Below, one piece after another: positions 7,203-14,645 of a stretch of DNA of 24,765 bases. This DNA is from Gammaproteobacteria bacterium (lineage in GTDB: Bacteria; Pseudomonadota; Gammaproteobacteria; Granulosicoccales; Granulosicoccaceae). A model generated the notes under the pieces. It saw only the letters and a list, made by a program, of their open reading frames with translations, was not told the origin of the DNA and made no database searches. The first letter of the stretch is position 1, and every line of letters begins with the position of its first letter. The stretch spans positions 1 through 24,765 of the forward strand of contig JAHQVR010000050.1 of assembly GCA_019634245.1 (NCBI GenBank). Direction: 5' to 3'. The translations under genes were made by a program, and so were the position numbers.

Positions 7203-9380
7203 TTAAAACTTACCGTAATACCCTTCTTTTAGAGCGTCATAAAGATTCGCTGCGGTATGCATCTCACCGTCGTATTCGATTTCTTCATTACCCTTGGCCT
7301 TAACCACTGATCCGTCTTCCAGTGTAAAACTGTATTCGGTGTTTTCAAGATCTTTGTCTTGTACCAATACACCTTGGAAATTCTCTGGGTTAAAGCGAAA
7401 TGTGGTGCAGCCTTTCAGATCTTGTTCATAGGCATTCATATAAATGTCCTTGAACTTTTCAAAAGGAAAATCGGTGGGTACATTCGCTGTTTTCGAAATG
7501 GATGAATCTATCCAGCGCTGTGCTGCTGCTTGTACTGCCACGTGTTGTTCAGGCGAAATATCATCGGCCGACACAAAGTAATCGGGCAATTTAGTGTCTT
7601 CTTCGGTTGAAAAAGGCATCGCGTTTTCATTGACCAGTTTTTTATAAGCGAGTAGTTCAAAGGAGTGGACATCCACTTTCTCTTTGGTTTTCTTGCCTTC
7701 TCGGATCACATTGCGAGAGTAGTGATGAGCAAAACTGGGCTCGATGCCATTGCTGGCATTATTCGCTAACGACAGCGAAATGGTTCCGGTTGGGGCAATG
7801 GAGCTGTGATGCGTAAATCGAGCACCCACCTTGGCCAGTTCATCAATTAATGTAGGATCGACCTCACCGATTTTTTGCATGTACCGGCTGAATCGGGCGT
7901 GAAGCACTCGACCTGGAATTTTGTCGCCCACCTGGTAACCGCTTTTTTTCATTTCTGGACGCTTGCGTAGCATTTCTCCAGTGACAGTGAACACTTCGTT
8001 CATAATGGGGGCAGGGCCTTTTTCGTTGGCCAGTTCCAACGCCGCCCGCCAGCCAGTAACAGCCAGTTCACGAGTGACTTGGTCGGTAAATTCAAGTGAT
8101 TCTGCGCTGCCATATTCCATACCCAACAGAGTCATCGTTGAGCCCAATCCCAGGTAACCCATACCGTGGCGGCGTTTTCTGATGATTTCATCTCGCTGCT
8201 TACCCAAAGGCAATCCATTGATCTCGACAACATTGTCGAGCATGCGGGTGAAAATCGTAACGGTCTTTTCAAACCGCTCCCAATCAAAACGCGCGTTGTC
8301 GGTAAAAGGATCGAGAACAAATCGTGTGAGGTTCACGGATCCCAGCAAACAAGCACCGTACGGCGGTAAAGGTTGTTCACCACAAGGGTTGGTGGCACGA
8401 ATAGTTTCATCGAACCAGTTGTTGTTCATCTCGTTGACTTTATCGATCAGGATGAAGCCCGGTTCAGCAAAGTCGTAGGTGGAAGCCATGATCAGGTCCC
8501 ACAGTCGACGGGCCGGTAGTGTTTTATAAATTCGACAGGCAACCAATCCTTCGTCATTCACCACGACCGAATGGTGCGAAGGCCAATCTCGCCAGACGAT
8601 TTGATCGGGATCATCCAGTGATAGGTCACCCTCATCCAATTCCTTTTGACGAATCGGGAAAGCGAGCTGCCATGGTTCGTCGGCTTTAACGGCTTGAATG
8701 AAATCTTCGGTAATGAGTAAAGAGAGGTTGAATTGGCGAAGGCGTCCATCTTCCCGTTTGGCTTTGATGAATTCGAGCACGTCCGGGTGGCGCACATCAA
8801 ACGTGCCCATCTGAGCGCCTCGTCGACCACCGGCACTAGACACGGTAAAACACATTTTGTCGAATATATCCATAAACGACAAAGGACCGGATGTATAAGC
8901 GCCTGCGCCAGATACATAGGCCCCGCGAGGTCTTAGGGTTGAAAAATCATAGCCGATGCCACAGCCCGCTTTGAGCGTCAGACCGGCTTCATGGACCTTG
9001 GCCAATATGTCATCCATCGAATCAGTGATCGTGCCTGACACAGTGCAATTGATGGTTGACGTTGCCGGCTTGTGCTGGGTGGCGCCGGCATTGGAGGTAA
9101 TCCGGCCAGCCGGAATGGCACCTTGTTCCAGCGCCCACACAAAGCGCTCGTACCAAAGTTGTTGATCTGATTCATTTTCCACCTCAGCCAGAGCCTTGGC
9201 GACTCGTTCATAGGTGTCGTTGATCGTGGAATCTACCGGTTGGCCATCCTTGGTTTTGAGCCGGTACTTGGTATCCCATATATCTAGCGAGGTTTCCTGC
9301 AATGGAATCCGTGTCAGCGCGTTCTTGCCGTTGGTATCCAGACCTGCTTTTTTAGGGGCCAGAAGGTCGACAGTACTCAT
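7203..9380 (-). CDS. nrdJa: NrdJa: B12-dependent (class II) ribonucleotide reductase, catalytic chain
   Basis: This chain of about 725 residues reduces ribonucleotides to deoxyribonucleotides using adenosylcobalamin as radical source. Because it needs neither oxygen nor an iron cofactor, it works in both oxic and anoxic conditions. Key blocks are present: Cys112 in STINCTVSG (one of the redox pair), the KAGCGIGYDFSTLRPRG loop, the radical-site motif NPCGEQ (Asn331, Cys333, Glu335), SIAPTGTISL and NNASNGIEPSF. No N-terminal ATP-cone domain is evident. I chose ATG at 9380 (MSTVDLLAPKK), although the frame stays open to 9476; the extra residues look non-homologous. GGAG lies 12 nt upstream, a little far. 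The redox C-terminus is supplied by nrdJb. An NrdR/DnaA-type control region lies upstream. Confidence 0.93.
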   Translation of the reverse strand: MSTVDLLAPKKAGLDTNGKNALTRIPLQETSLDIWDTKYRLKTKDGQPVDSTINDTYERVAKALAEVENESDQQLWYERFVWALEQGAIPAGRITSNAGATQHKPATSTINCTVSGTITDSMDDILAKVHEAGLTLKAGCGIGYDFSTLRPRGAYVSGAGAYTSGPLSFMDIFDKMCFTVSSAGGRRGAQMGTFDVRHPDVLEFIKAKREDGRLRQFNLSLLITEDFIQAVKADEPWQLAFPIRQKELDEGDLSLDDPDQIVWRDWPSHHSVVVNDEGLVACRIYKTLPARRLWDLIMASTYDFAEPGFILIDKVNEMNNNWFDETIRATNPCGEQPLPPYGACLLGSVNLTRFVLDPFTDNARFDWERFEKTVTIFTRMLDNVVEINGLPLGKQRDEIIRKRRHGMGYLGLGSTMTLLGMEYGSAESLEFTDQVTRELAVTGWRAALELANEKGPAPIMNEVFTVTGEMLRKRPEMKKSGYQVGDKIPGRVLHARFSRYMQKIGEVDPTLIDELAKVGARFTHHSSIAPTGTISLSLANNASNGIEPSFAHHYSRNVIREGKKTKEKVDVHSFELLAYKKLVNENAMPFSTEEDTKLPDYFVSADDISPEQHVAVQAAAQRWIDSSISKTANVPTDFPFEKFKDIYMNAYEQDLKGCTTFRFNPENFQGVLVQDKDLENTEYSFTLEDGSVVKAKGNEEIEYDGEMHTAANLYDALKEGYYGKF

Positions 9381-9552
9381 GTCTCGGGTTATCTCCGTAA
9401 ATGTAAGTGCGACTTCGCGGTGTGCCGGCAAAGCCTGTCTGCTTGTCTCACAGTGCCTTGGCAAAATGGCTGCCAATCACAGCATCTTGTGGCGAAGAGA
9501 GCCTCTCCACACTAGATGTAGTAGTGTAGATGACTGGGCCAAAGATGCTAAT

Positions 9553-9568
9553 CGTGATGTAGATCACG
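9553..9568. promoter_or_regulatory. Crp/Fnr-type operator-like palindrome in the nrdJ leader
   Basis: CGTGAT-GTAG-ATCACG has perfect 6-bp arms. It contains both the Fnr core TGAT-N4-ATCA and the Crp core GTGA-N6-TCAC, so the sequence alone cannot decide which family member would bind. It sits about 40-55 bp downstream of the predicted nrdJ transcription start, where binding would be expected to repress. The recognition is by pattern only. Confidence 0.45.
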
Positions 9569-9615
9569 TGTGGTTCGCCGGCGCTCGGGTTTGTACCGTT
9601 GCAGCGCGGAGGCGA

Positions 9616-9645
9616 ATTGTAATCTCTATGTAATAATCAGGTCAA
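9616..9645 (-). promoter_or_regulatory. Predicted sigma-70 promoter of the nrdJ operon
   Basis: On the minus strand, TTGACC (9645-9640) and TACAAT (9621-9616) are separated by 18 bp, a good match to the sigma-70 consensus. Transcription would start near 9609, giving a leader of about 230 nt before the nrdJa ATG. A second, weaker pair, TTGAGT (9686-9681) and TATAGT (9662-9657), also 18 bp apart, lies between and inside the two NrdR-like boxes and may be the regulated promoter. Confidence 0.5.
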
Positions 9646-9654
9646 CGACCCAAA

Positions 9655-9670
9655 CCACTATATCTGGTCG
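9655..9670. promoter_or_regulatory. NrdR-like box 1
   Basis: CCACTATATCTGGTCG matches the published NrdR box consensus (acaCwAtATaTwGtgt) at 11 of 16 positions, with the left half nearly perfect. It overlaps the -10 of the weaker nrdJ promoter and lies just upstream of the -35 of the stronger one. It starts 32 bp from box 2, about three helical turns, the spacing known for paired NrdR boxes. Confidence 0.6.
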
Positions 9671-9686
9671 TTTGGTGCAAACTCAA

Positions 9687-9702
9687 CCACTATATGATGT
9701 GT
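9687..9702. promoter_or_regulatory. NrdR-like box 2
   Basis: CCACTATATGATGTGT matches the NrdR box consensus at 13 of 16 positions. Together with box 1 it forms a pair in phase on the helix. NrdR is an ATP/dATP-sensing repressor of ribonucleotide reductase genes in most bacteria, so repression of nrdJ when dATP is plentiful is the natural inference. The nrdR gene itself is not in the window. Confidence 0.7.
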
Positions 9703-9729
9703 TTCCGGTGGACAGTTTTCGGCAAACTC

Positions 9730-9759
9730 TGTGGATAAGTGCCGTATACCTGTGGATAA
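9730..9759. promoter_or_regulatory. Two perfect DnaA boxes upstream of nrdJ
   Basis: TGTGGATAA occurs at 9730-9738 and again at 9751-9759; its complement TTATCCACA is the strict DnaA box. The copies have the same orientation and are 21 bp apart, two helical turns. DnaA is known to bind boxes upstream of nrdAB in E. coli and to tie dNTP synthesis to replication, so a similar role at this class II operon is likely. The absence of an AT-rich unwinding region or further boxes argues against an origin. Confidence 0.6.
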
Positions 9760-9990
9760 CCGGTTATTCGACAATTTGTTGACTTAGAATTGGTTTATCC
9801 TTCCGCACTGCGATAGTTTTGAGCATGTCGTCACAATTTACGTTTAGGTCGCATTCAGAATCGGTACTACTGCAAAAAATCAACGCAATTCGCTGGCATT
9901 GAAAAAGTGGCTTGAGTAGAGTGCGTTTACCGAATGCGAAGCGGCATCGGGCCAAAAAACAAGATCGGGAAAACCCGGCAGGAGTGAAAC

Positions 9991-10299
9991 ATGAATATCG
10001 GTGCAAAATCAGTCATTTCACTGTTACGTCCTAAACAGAAAACCACCACCACTCGTATTGTCCGCAGCAAGCGCTGGATTCCCAGTGCGCAACTAAAGCT
10101 CGGCATGTACGTCAGTGAGCTTGATATACCTTGGGAACAAACGCCTTTCATGTTTCAAGGGTTCAATATTGACTCTCAAGAGCTGTTGGAAAAAGTTCAG
10201 TCTGTTAGTGAGACTGTCTGTATAGAGAGCGAGAAAGTCGCCACGATTCCTAGCCAAGGTGGAAACCGTTTGTGCGGTGCTCCGCGCAAAGCGATTTGA
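9991..10299 (+). CDS. Stand-alone DUF3391 domain protein
   Basis: This 102-residue protein matches the N-terminal DUF3391 region found in front of HD-GYP cyclic-di-GMP phosphodiesterases. The diagnostic part is IPSAQLKLGMYVSELDIPWE followed by TPFMFQGFNIDSQELLEKVQ and a beta strand ending VCIESEK. The HD-GYP catalytic part is missing: the frame stops at 10299 and the terminator and mgtE follow at once, with no HD-GYP remnant. A strong AGGAG at 9980-9984, 6 nt before ATG, shows that the gene is probably translated. It could be a regulatory fragment that competes with or partners full-length HD-GYP proteins, or the remains of a deletion. A basic N-terminal segment (RPKQKTTTTRIVRSKR) precedes the domain. 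Confidence 0.75.
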   Translation: MNIGAKSVISLLRPKQKTTTTRIVRSKRWIPSAQLKLGMYVSELDIPWEQTPFMFQGFNIDSQELLEKVQSVSETVCIESEKVATIPSQGGNRLCGAPRKAI

Positions 10300-10313
10300 T
10301 GCATACACAAACT

Positions 10314-10345
10314 TAGAGCCGGATCCAGTTCTGCATCCGGCTCTA
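10314..10345. terminator. Convergent hairpin between DUF3391 gene and mgtE
   Basis: An 11-bp perfect stem (TAGAGCCGGAT / ATCCGGCTCTA) with a 10-nt loop lies where the two convergent genes meet and includes the mgtE stop codon. Its position and symmetry suggest a shared terminator for both directions. No good T-run follows on either strand, so it may act only weakly or need Rho or protect 3' ends. Confidence 0.5.
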
Positions 10346-11683
10346 TAGAAACCAGCTGGCAAGTCCGAGAAAGGCCACGATACCGATGACATCGGTGATG
10401 GTGGTCAGTGCAACCCCACCGGCGAGTGCCGGGTCTATACCCATCTGGCGTAGAATTCTAGGAATCCAAATCCCTGCGTAGGCAGCGCATACCAGATTGA
10501 TAGTGATCGCTGCGCCAAGAATCAGCCCGATGTGCAGATCTCCAAACCACCAATAGGTCAGCAAACACACGATAACTGCCCAGAGCACTCCATTCAGAAG
10601 CCCCACTGCCAATTCTTTTTGTAGCAATAATCGAGTGTTGTTCTGATTGATTTGCCCGAGCGCATGGCCACGTATCGCCAACGTTAAGGTTTGACTACCT
10701 GCAATACCTCCCATGCTGGGTGCTACGATGAGTAGTACCGCTAAGGTCACCACGCGATCTATCGTCGATTCAAATTGTGCGATCACCCATGAGGCCAACA
10801 GCGCGGTCAGTAGATTCACACCCAGCCACACAGCCCGTCTTCTCAGGCTGCGAAATACCGGTGAAAAGAAATCATCCTCTTGATTCAATCCGGCCATGCT
10901 CATCACTGATTGTTCAGCTTCTTCCCGGATTACATCCACCACATCGTCCACCGTTATTCGACCGAGCAGTTGATGGTTATCATCCACCACGGGTGCTGAG
11001 ACGAGGTCAAAATCCTCAAAGGCCCGGGCTACTTCGGTGGCAGAATCCAGTACGTGCAGCGGATCTGTTTTGGTGGTAATGACGTCGGCGACGAGTTTGT
11101 TCACTGGATGAGTGAGTAAGCGTCGTATCGGCAGCTCGCCTTGATAACGACCATAACGATCCACCACCCATAGTCGATCAGTGTGCCGAGGCATAGCTCC
11201 GCGACGTCTCAAATAACGTAACACCACATCGAGTGTGACATCGCCGCGGACAGTGAGCGTGTCGACGTTCATCAAACCACCAGCGCTGTCTTCAGGGTAG
11301 GACAGAACCTGTTCCAGCCGTTGTCGATCCTGGCGCCGCATGCCCTGGAGAACGTCTTTGGTGAGCCGCTCAGGCAGCGATTGCACAAAATCCGCCAGAT
11401 CATCAAGGTCGAGATTTTCGGTCGCAGCCACCAGTTCTTCGACATCCATGTCGCGAACCAGATCGCCGCGGACTTCATCATGAACCTCGAGCAATACTTC
11501 ACCTTCCACATCGAGTTCGACCAAATCCCACAGTATTGGACGCTTCTCAGGTGGCAGTGATTCAAGGGCATCAGCAATTTCGGCCGGATGCATGGCCGCT
11601 AATATTTGTTTGGCCGCGATGAGCGAGCCTTCTGAGATGATCGCGGCTAGCGCGCTCGCTTGAGGGTCGTTCTCAGTGTCGAT
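10343..11683 (-). CDS. mgtE: MgtE-type magnesium channel/transporter
   Basis: This inner-membrane Mg2+ channel has the full MgtE order: N-terminal helical domain, two CBS domains (about residues 135-260 here) that sense Mg2+, and five membrane helices at the end, with the PSMGGIAGSQT and DPALAGGVALTTITDVIG signature segments. The first normal start codon is ATG at 11593 (MHPAEIADALE), but the same frame stays open upstream to a TAA at 11725 and encodes residues alignable with the first helix of known MgtE proteins (SEGSLIAAKQILAA). No ATG, GTG or TTG exists in that stretch. The start given, ATC at 11683 with GGAG 8 nt upstream, is an inference; CTG at 11704, overlapping the ptsP stop, is the alternative. 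It is the last gene of the long operon and ends at the shared hairpin. Confidence 0.85.
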   Translation of the reverse strand: MDTENDPQASALAAIISEGSLIAAKQILAAMHPAEIADALESLPPEKRPILWDLVELDVEGEVLLEVHDEVRGDLVRDMDVEELVAATENLDLDDLADFVQSLPERLTKDVLQGMRRQDRQRLEQVLSYPEDSAGGLMNVDTLTVRGDVTLDVVLRYLRRRGAMPRHTDRLWVVDRYGRYQGELPIRRLLTHPVNKLVADVITTKTDPLHVLDSATEVARAFEDFDLVSAPVVDDNHQLLGRITVDDVVDVIREEAEQSVMSMAGLNQEDDFFSPVFRSLRRRAVWLGVNLLTALLASWVIAQFESTIDRVVTLAVLLIVAPSMGGIAGSQTLTLAIRGHALGQINQNNTRLLLQKELAVGLLNGVLWAVIVCLLTYWWFGDLHIGLILGAAITINLVCAAYAGIWIPRILRQMGIDPALAGGVALTTITDVIGIVAFLGLASWFL

Positions 11684-11700
11684 AGGGCGTGCTCCACGGC

Positions 11701-13440
11701 TCAGTGGTTTTCGTTGAGGCGGTTAAGCAGTTTTAGCTGCTCTTCGGTTGAGTTGGCACGCAATAGCGAGTTAGCTATTTTACGTGCTCTTGATCGTTTG
11801 CACTGAATTAAACTGCGCTTTACCTCGAGCAAAGAATTCGGCTGCATACTAAATTCGGTTAAACCAAGCCCGAGCAGCAATCGAACGTAGCGCGGGTCTC
11901 CGGCCATTTCCCCACACAGAGCCACGGGTATCTTCGCCTCAGTGCCGGCGTCAATCGTCATTTTGATGAGTTTCAATACCGCTGGATGTATTGGATCGTA
12001 TAAATAATCTACTTGATCATCGATTCGATCAATAGCTAACGTGTATTGGATAAGGTCATTGGTGCCAATGGAAAGAAAGTCTAGCACCTGAGCGAATTGG
12101 TCTGCGGCAATAGCCGCAGCAGGAACCTCAATCATTCCTCCGACTGGAATGTTGCGATCAAACTCAACTCCCTGCTCTTGCAGGGACTGTTTTACCGTAT
12201 TGAGTAGCTCAAGTGTTTGTTTCACCTCCAACACATTTGTCAGCATTGGCAGCAGGATACGAATAGGGCCTTTTGCCGACGCTCGGAGAATGGCTCGAAA
12301 TTGAGGTATCAAGAGCGAGTGATCGCTCAGACATAAACGAATGCCGCGCAATCCCATAGCTGGATTATGGGCTAATGGTCCCGGCCGAAAGCCAAAGTCG
12401 TGCGTAGGGTTTTTGTCAGCTCCCAGATCAGCGGTTCTGATCGTCAATGGCGCACCCTTGAGCGCTCTGAGCACTTTTGTATACACCCGATAATGCTCTT
12501 GTTCAGTGGGTATGTGTTCCTGATTCAAATACAAAAATTCTGTTCGATAGAGCCCCACCCCCTGAGCATTGACCCGCTTAAGTGCTTTTATGTCATCTTC
12601 AATTTCAATATTGGCAGAGAGATTTAGTTCGACACCATCGACAGTAACGGCCCTTTCATCAACCAGCTTAGAGAGTTCTCTTTGGCTGGCTCGATAGTCC
12701 TTTTGCTGCCTTTTAAGCCGGAGCAACATCTCCTGAGTCGGAGCGGCGAGGACCATGCCTGTGCCACCATTGATCGAGAGAGTTTCACCCGGTTTGACGT
12801 ATTGACGGATGTTATGGATGCCGACGATTGCAGGTATGCCTAAACTTCGTGCCAAAATGGCCGTATGGGAGAGCTGCCCACCAGTCTCAGTTACGAACCC
12901 AGCAACACCATGGTTTTGCATATTGACCGTATCTGCCGGAGTTAAATCGTCGGCAATGACGATTTGACCTTTCCATTGGTCGAACGCTAACGCCTCTTTG
13001 GTTTCATCCAGTTCGTTCAACACCGAGTTGATCACGTGATTGATGTCGTCGATTCTAGTGGCCAAGTATTGGTCTTCCATCGATTCGAAGACTTTGGCTA
13101 ACGCCTCACGCTGTTGTTGTAGGGCAGCCTCGGCATTACATTGAGTGGCTTTAATAATCTCGATGGGCCTTTGCGACAACAGGCTGTCATCGAGCATGAG
13201 TAGATGGGTCTCCAGAAATGCGCTCACTTCGCTGGGCGCATCTTTTGGTATCGCTTCCTGCGCTTTGCTGAGCTTCGTCCGAGCCGCCTTCAGCGCTTTT
13301 TTTAGACGCTTGATCTCGTTCGGTATGGCGGATTTGGCTAGGTGTCGCTCTGTGACATCAATTTGATGTCTCTTGAGCACGTGGGCTTCGCCGATGGCTA
13401 TACCGCGTGATACGCCTATGCCATTGAACATCAGGCTCAT
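11701..13440 (-). CDS. ptsP: Phosphoenolpyruvate-protein phosphotransferase (Enzyme I)
   Basis: Enzyme I takes phosphate from phosphoenolpyruvate and passes it to the HPr-like protein encoded next door. The phosphorylated His is His192 in GGQLSHTAILAR, the PEP-binding domain has EFLYLN and GTNDLIQYTLAIDR, and the catalytic Cys lies in PVALCGEMAGD. The 579 residues match ptsI-type Enzyme I in length. The N-terminal GAF domain that marks EI-Ntr (PtsP) of E. coli is absent, but the genes around it (rpoN, ptsN, rapZ, npr) place it in the nitrogen-type phosphotransferase chain, so I use ptsP for its context. ATG at 13440 has GAAGG about 9 nt upstream. It begins 15 nt after npr, and its stop touches the probable start of mgtE. 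Confidence 0.93.
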   Translation of the reverse strand: MSLMFNGIGVSRGIAIGEAHVLKRHQIDVTERHLAKSAIPNEIKRLKKALKAARTKLSKAQEAIPKDAPSEVSAFLETHLLMLDDSLLSQRPIEIIKATQCNAEAALQQQREALAKVFESMEDQYLATRIDDINHVINSVLNELDETKEALAFDQWKGQIVIADDLTPADTVNMQNHGVAGFVTETGGQLSHTAILARSLGIPAIVGIHNIRQYVKPGETLSINGGTGMVLAAPTQEMLLRLKRQQKDYRASQRELSKLVDERAVTVDGVELNLSANIEIEDDIKALKRVNAQGVGLYRTEFLYLNQEHIPTEQEHYRVYTKVLRALKGAPLTIRTADLGADKNPTHDFGFRPGPLAHNPAMGLRGIRLCLSDHSLLIPQFRAILRASAKGPIRILLPMLTNVLEVKQTLELLNTVKQSLQEQGVEFDRNIPVGGMIEVPAAAIAADQFAQVLDFLSIGTNDLIQYTLAIDRIDDQVDYLYDPIHPAVLKLIKMTIDAGTEAKIPVALCGEMAGDPRYVRLLLGLGLTEFSMQPNSLLEVKRSLIQCKRSRARKIANSLLRANSTEEQLKLLNRLNENH

Positions 13441-13455
13441 TATCTGGAACCTTCT

Positions 13456-13728
13456 CTATTCGTCTTCATCGAAGCGACGGCCAATCAGATCGGTAATGGC
13501 ATCGACGGCGGCTTGCGCGTCAATACCTTCGGCGTAAAGTGTGACAGAAGATCCACAACTGGCAGCGAGCATCATGACTCCCATGATGCTTTTGCTATCC
13601 ACGCGTTGTTCATCCTTGACTATGTCTATGGTTGCCTCAAACGTGCTGGCTAATTTGACCAGTTTTGCGGCCGCTCGTGCATGTAGACCTAGTTTGTTGA
13701 CAATTTTGAGTGTCCGTTGCACGACCAT
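13456..13728 (-). CDS. ptsO: HPr-like phosphocarrier NPr
   Basis: This 90-residue HPr-family protein carries phosphate from Enzyme I to EIIA-Ntr. His16 sits in the classic LGLHARAAAKLV motif, and Ser47 in DSKSIMGVMML is at the regulatory serine position. HPr kinase, which would phosphorylate that serine, is not seen in this window. The start ATG shares one base with the rapZ stop (TAATG), so translation is coupled. Its position between rapZ and Enzyme I, with ptsN just upstream, shows that it belongs to the nitrogen-type phosphotransferase system rather than to sugar uptake; no sugar-specific EIIB or EIIC gene is present. Also called npr. Confidence 0.93.
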   Translation of the reverse strand: MVVQRTLKIVNKLGLHARAAAKLVKLASTFEATIDIVKDEQRVDSKSIMGVMMLAASCGSSVTLYAEGIDAQAAVDAITDLIGRRFDEDE

Positions 13729-14591
13729 TAGCTCAACTCACGGTGCCTCAGCGATACGTTGTTCATACTCTGCCGAAAATGTTCGGCCAATCGCTCAGAG
13801 ATATACACCGAACGATGACGACCGCCTGTGCAGCCGATGGATACAGTTAAATACGCGCGATTGCCATTGGCAAACTCAGGCAGCCAAGGGGCGAGAAAAT
13901 CACGAATGTGTTCATACATCCTGGTGACTTCAGGTTTGCTATCTAAAAAGTCAATGATGGGTTGGTCCCTGCCGGTATAGTCGCGCAGCTGCGCCTCCCA
14001 ATACGGGTTGGGTAGGCAGCGTACGTCGAAAATATAATCGGTTGTGGTAGGAATTCTATTTTTAAATCCAAACGACTGAAACACCAGCAGCAATGTGCCG
14101 GCGGGTTGATCCAACACATGCTGCCGAATGATTTCGGAAAGTTCTGCTGCACTTAACGAACTGGTGTCAATGACATGATCAGCGGCGGCCTTTACATCCA
14201 CCAGCAGACGAGCTTCAGTATCTATAGCGGTCGCCAGTGGCAGATCGGTGCCGCTGAGTGGATGAAGACGCCGAGTTTCACTAAATCTGCGGCTCAGCAC
14301 ACCTCGATCGGTATCCAGAAAGAGCACCTGAATACTGACATCGGTTCGAGAGCTGTATTTTTTAAACAGCTGCAATAAACCATCGGTGCAGTTTCTTTCG
14401 CTACGCATGTCGACACCGATAGCCAGTTTTTGATAGGTATCGCTTTGGATTGCCATCAAGCGATCAAGCACATCGTGCAAAATATCTGTAGGCAAATTAT
14501 CGATGCAATAAAATCCCTCATCCTCCAAAGTGTGCAGTGCCACGCTCTTTCCTGAGCCGGATAGGCCTGTTATAAACACTAGTTGCATCAT
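13728..14591 (-). CDS. rapZ: RapZ, RNase adapter and nucleotide-binding protein
   Basis: This 287-residue protein matches RapZ (YvcJ family). It has an N-terminal P-loop, GLSGSGKS at residues 9-16, the block FYCIDNLP, and the conserved C-terminal domain with SIGCTGGRHRSVYISERL. In E. coli RapZ binds small RNAs GlmY and GlmZ and directs RNase E, controlling glucosamine-6-phosphate synthase and so the supply of cell-wall and LPS precursors. This fits its place after LPS genes, although the small RNAs cannot be assumed in this organism. Two ATGs in a row (14591 and 14588) are possible starts, and no strong ribosome-binding site is seen. It follows ptsN by 54 nt and overlaps npr by one base. Confidence 0.95.
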   Translation of the reverse strand: MMQLVFITGLSGSGKSVALHTLEDEGFYCIDNLPTDILHDVLDRLMAIQSDTYQKLAIGVDMRSERNCTDGLLQLFKKYSSRTDVSIQVLFLDTDRGVLSRRFSETRRLHPLSGTDLPLATAIDTEARLLVDVKAAADHVIDTSSLSAAELSEIIRQHVLDQPAGTLLLVFQSFGFKNRIPTTTDYIFDVRCLPNPYWEAQLRDYTGRDQPIIDFLDSKPEVTRMYEHIRDFLAPWLPEFANGNRAYLTVSIGCTGGRHRSVYISERLAEHFRQSMNNVSLRHRELS

Positions 14592-14645
14592 GATGGTGAC
14601 AGCGCCTTTGTGAGGGCCTGGATCGGTTATCTTGCCCCCGGACTT

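Larger units (their letters stand above)
9381..9990. promoter_or_regulatory. 610-bp gene-free control region between nrdJa and the DUF3391 gene
   Basis: No convincing gene lies here; frames open on either strand are short and non-homologous in appearance. The half nearest nrdJa holds a Crp/Fnr-like palindrome, a promoter, NrdR-like boxes and DnaA boxes, described separately. A weaker inverted repeat, ACACTA / TAGTGT with a 7-nt spacer at 9509-9527, is also present and partly resembles an NrdR box (12 of 16 consensus positions for 9509-9524). The plus-strand half from about 9780 is AT-rich and must contain the promoter of the DUF3391 gene, but I cannot single it out. AGGAG at 9980-9984 is a strong ribosome-binding site for that gene. 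Confidence 0.6.

Noticed and set aside
8558..8917. Minus-strand frame of 119 codons inside nrdJa
   Set aside because: It is a shadow of nrdJa in another frame; the nrdJa frame carries conserved motifs throughout this interval.
9381..9476. N-terminal extension of nrdJa by 32 codons
   Set aside because: Residues look random and the family-like sequence begins at ATG 9380, although the GGAG there is slightly distant.
9214..9633. Plus-strand frame of 139 codons across the nrdJa start
   Set aside because: It is antisense to nrdJa and its promoter, with no ribosome-binding site or recognisable domain.
9730..9759. Replication origin
   Set aside because: Only two DnaA boxes and no AT-rich unwinding repeats or dnaA/gidA neighbours; a transcriptional role at nrdJ explains them better.
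13541..13927. Plus-strand frame of 128 codons opposite npr and rapZ
   Set aside because: Both genes on the other strand have firm motifs here; this frame does not resemble any protein.
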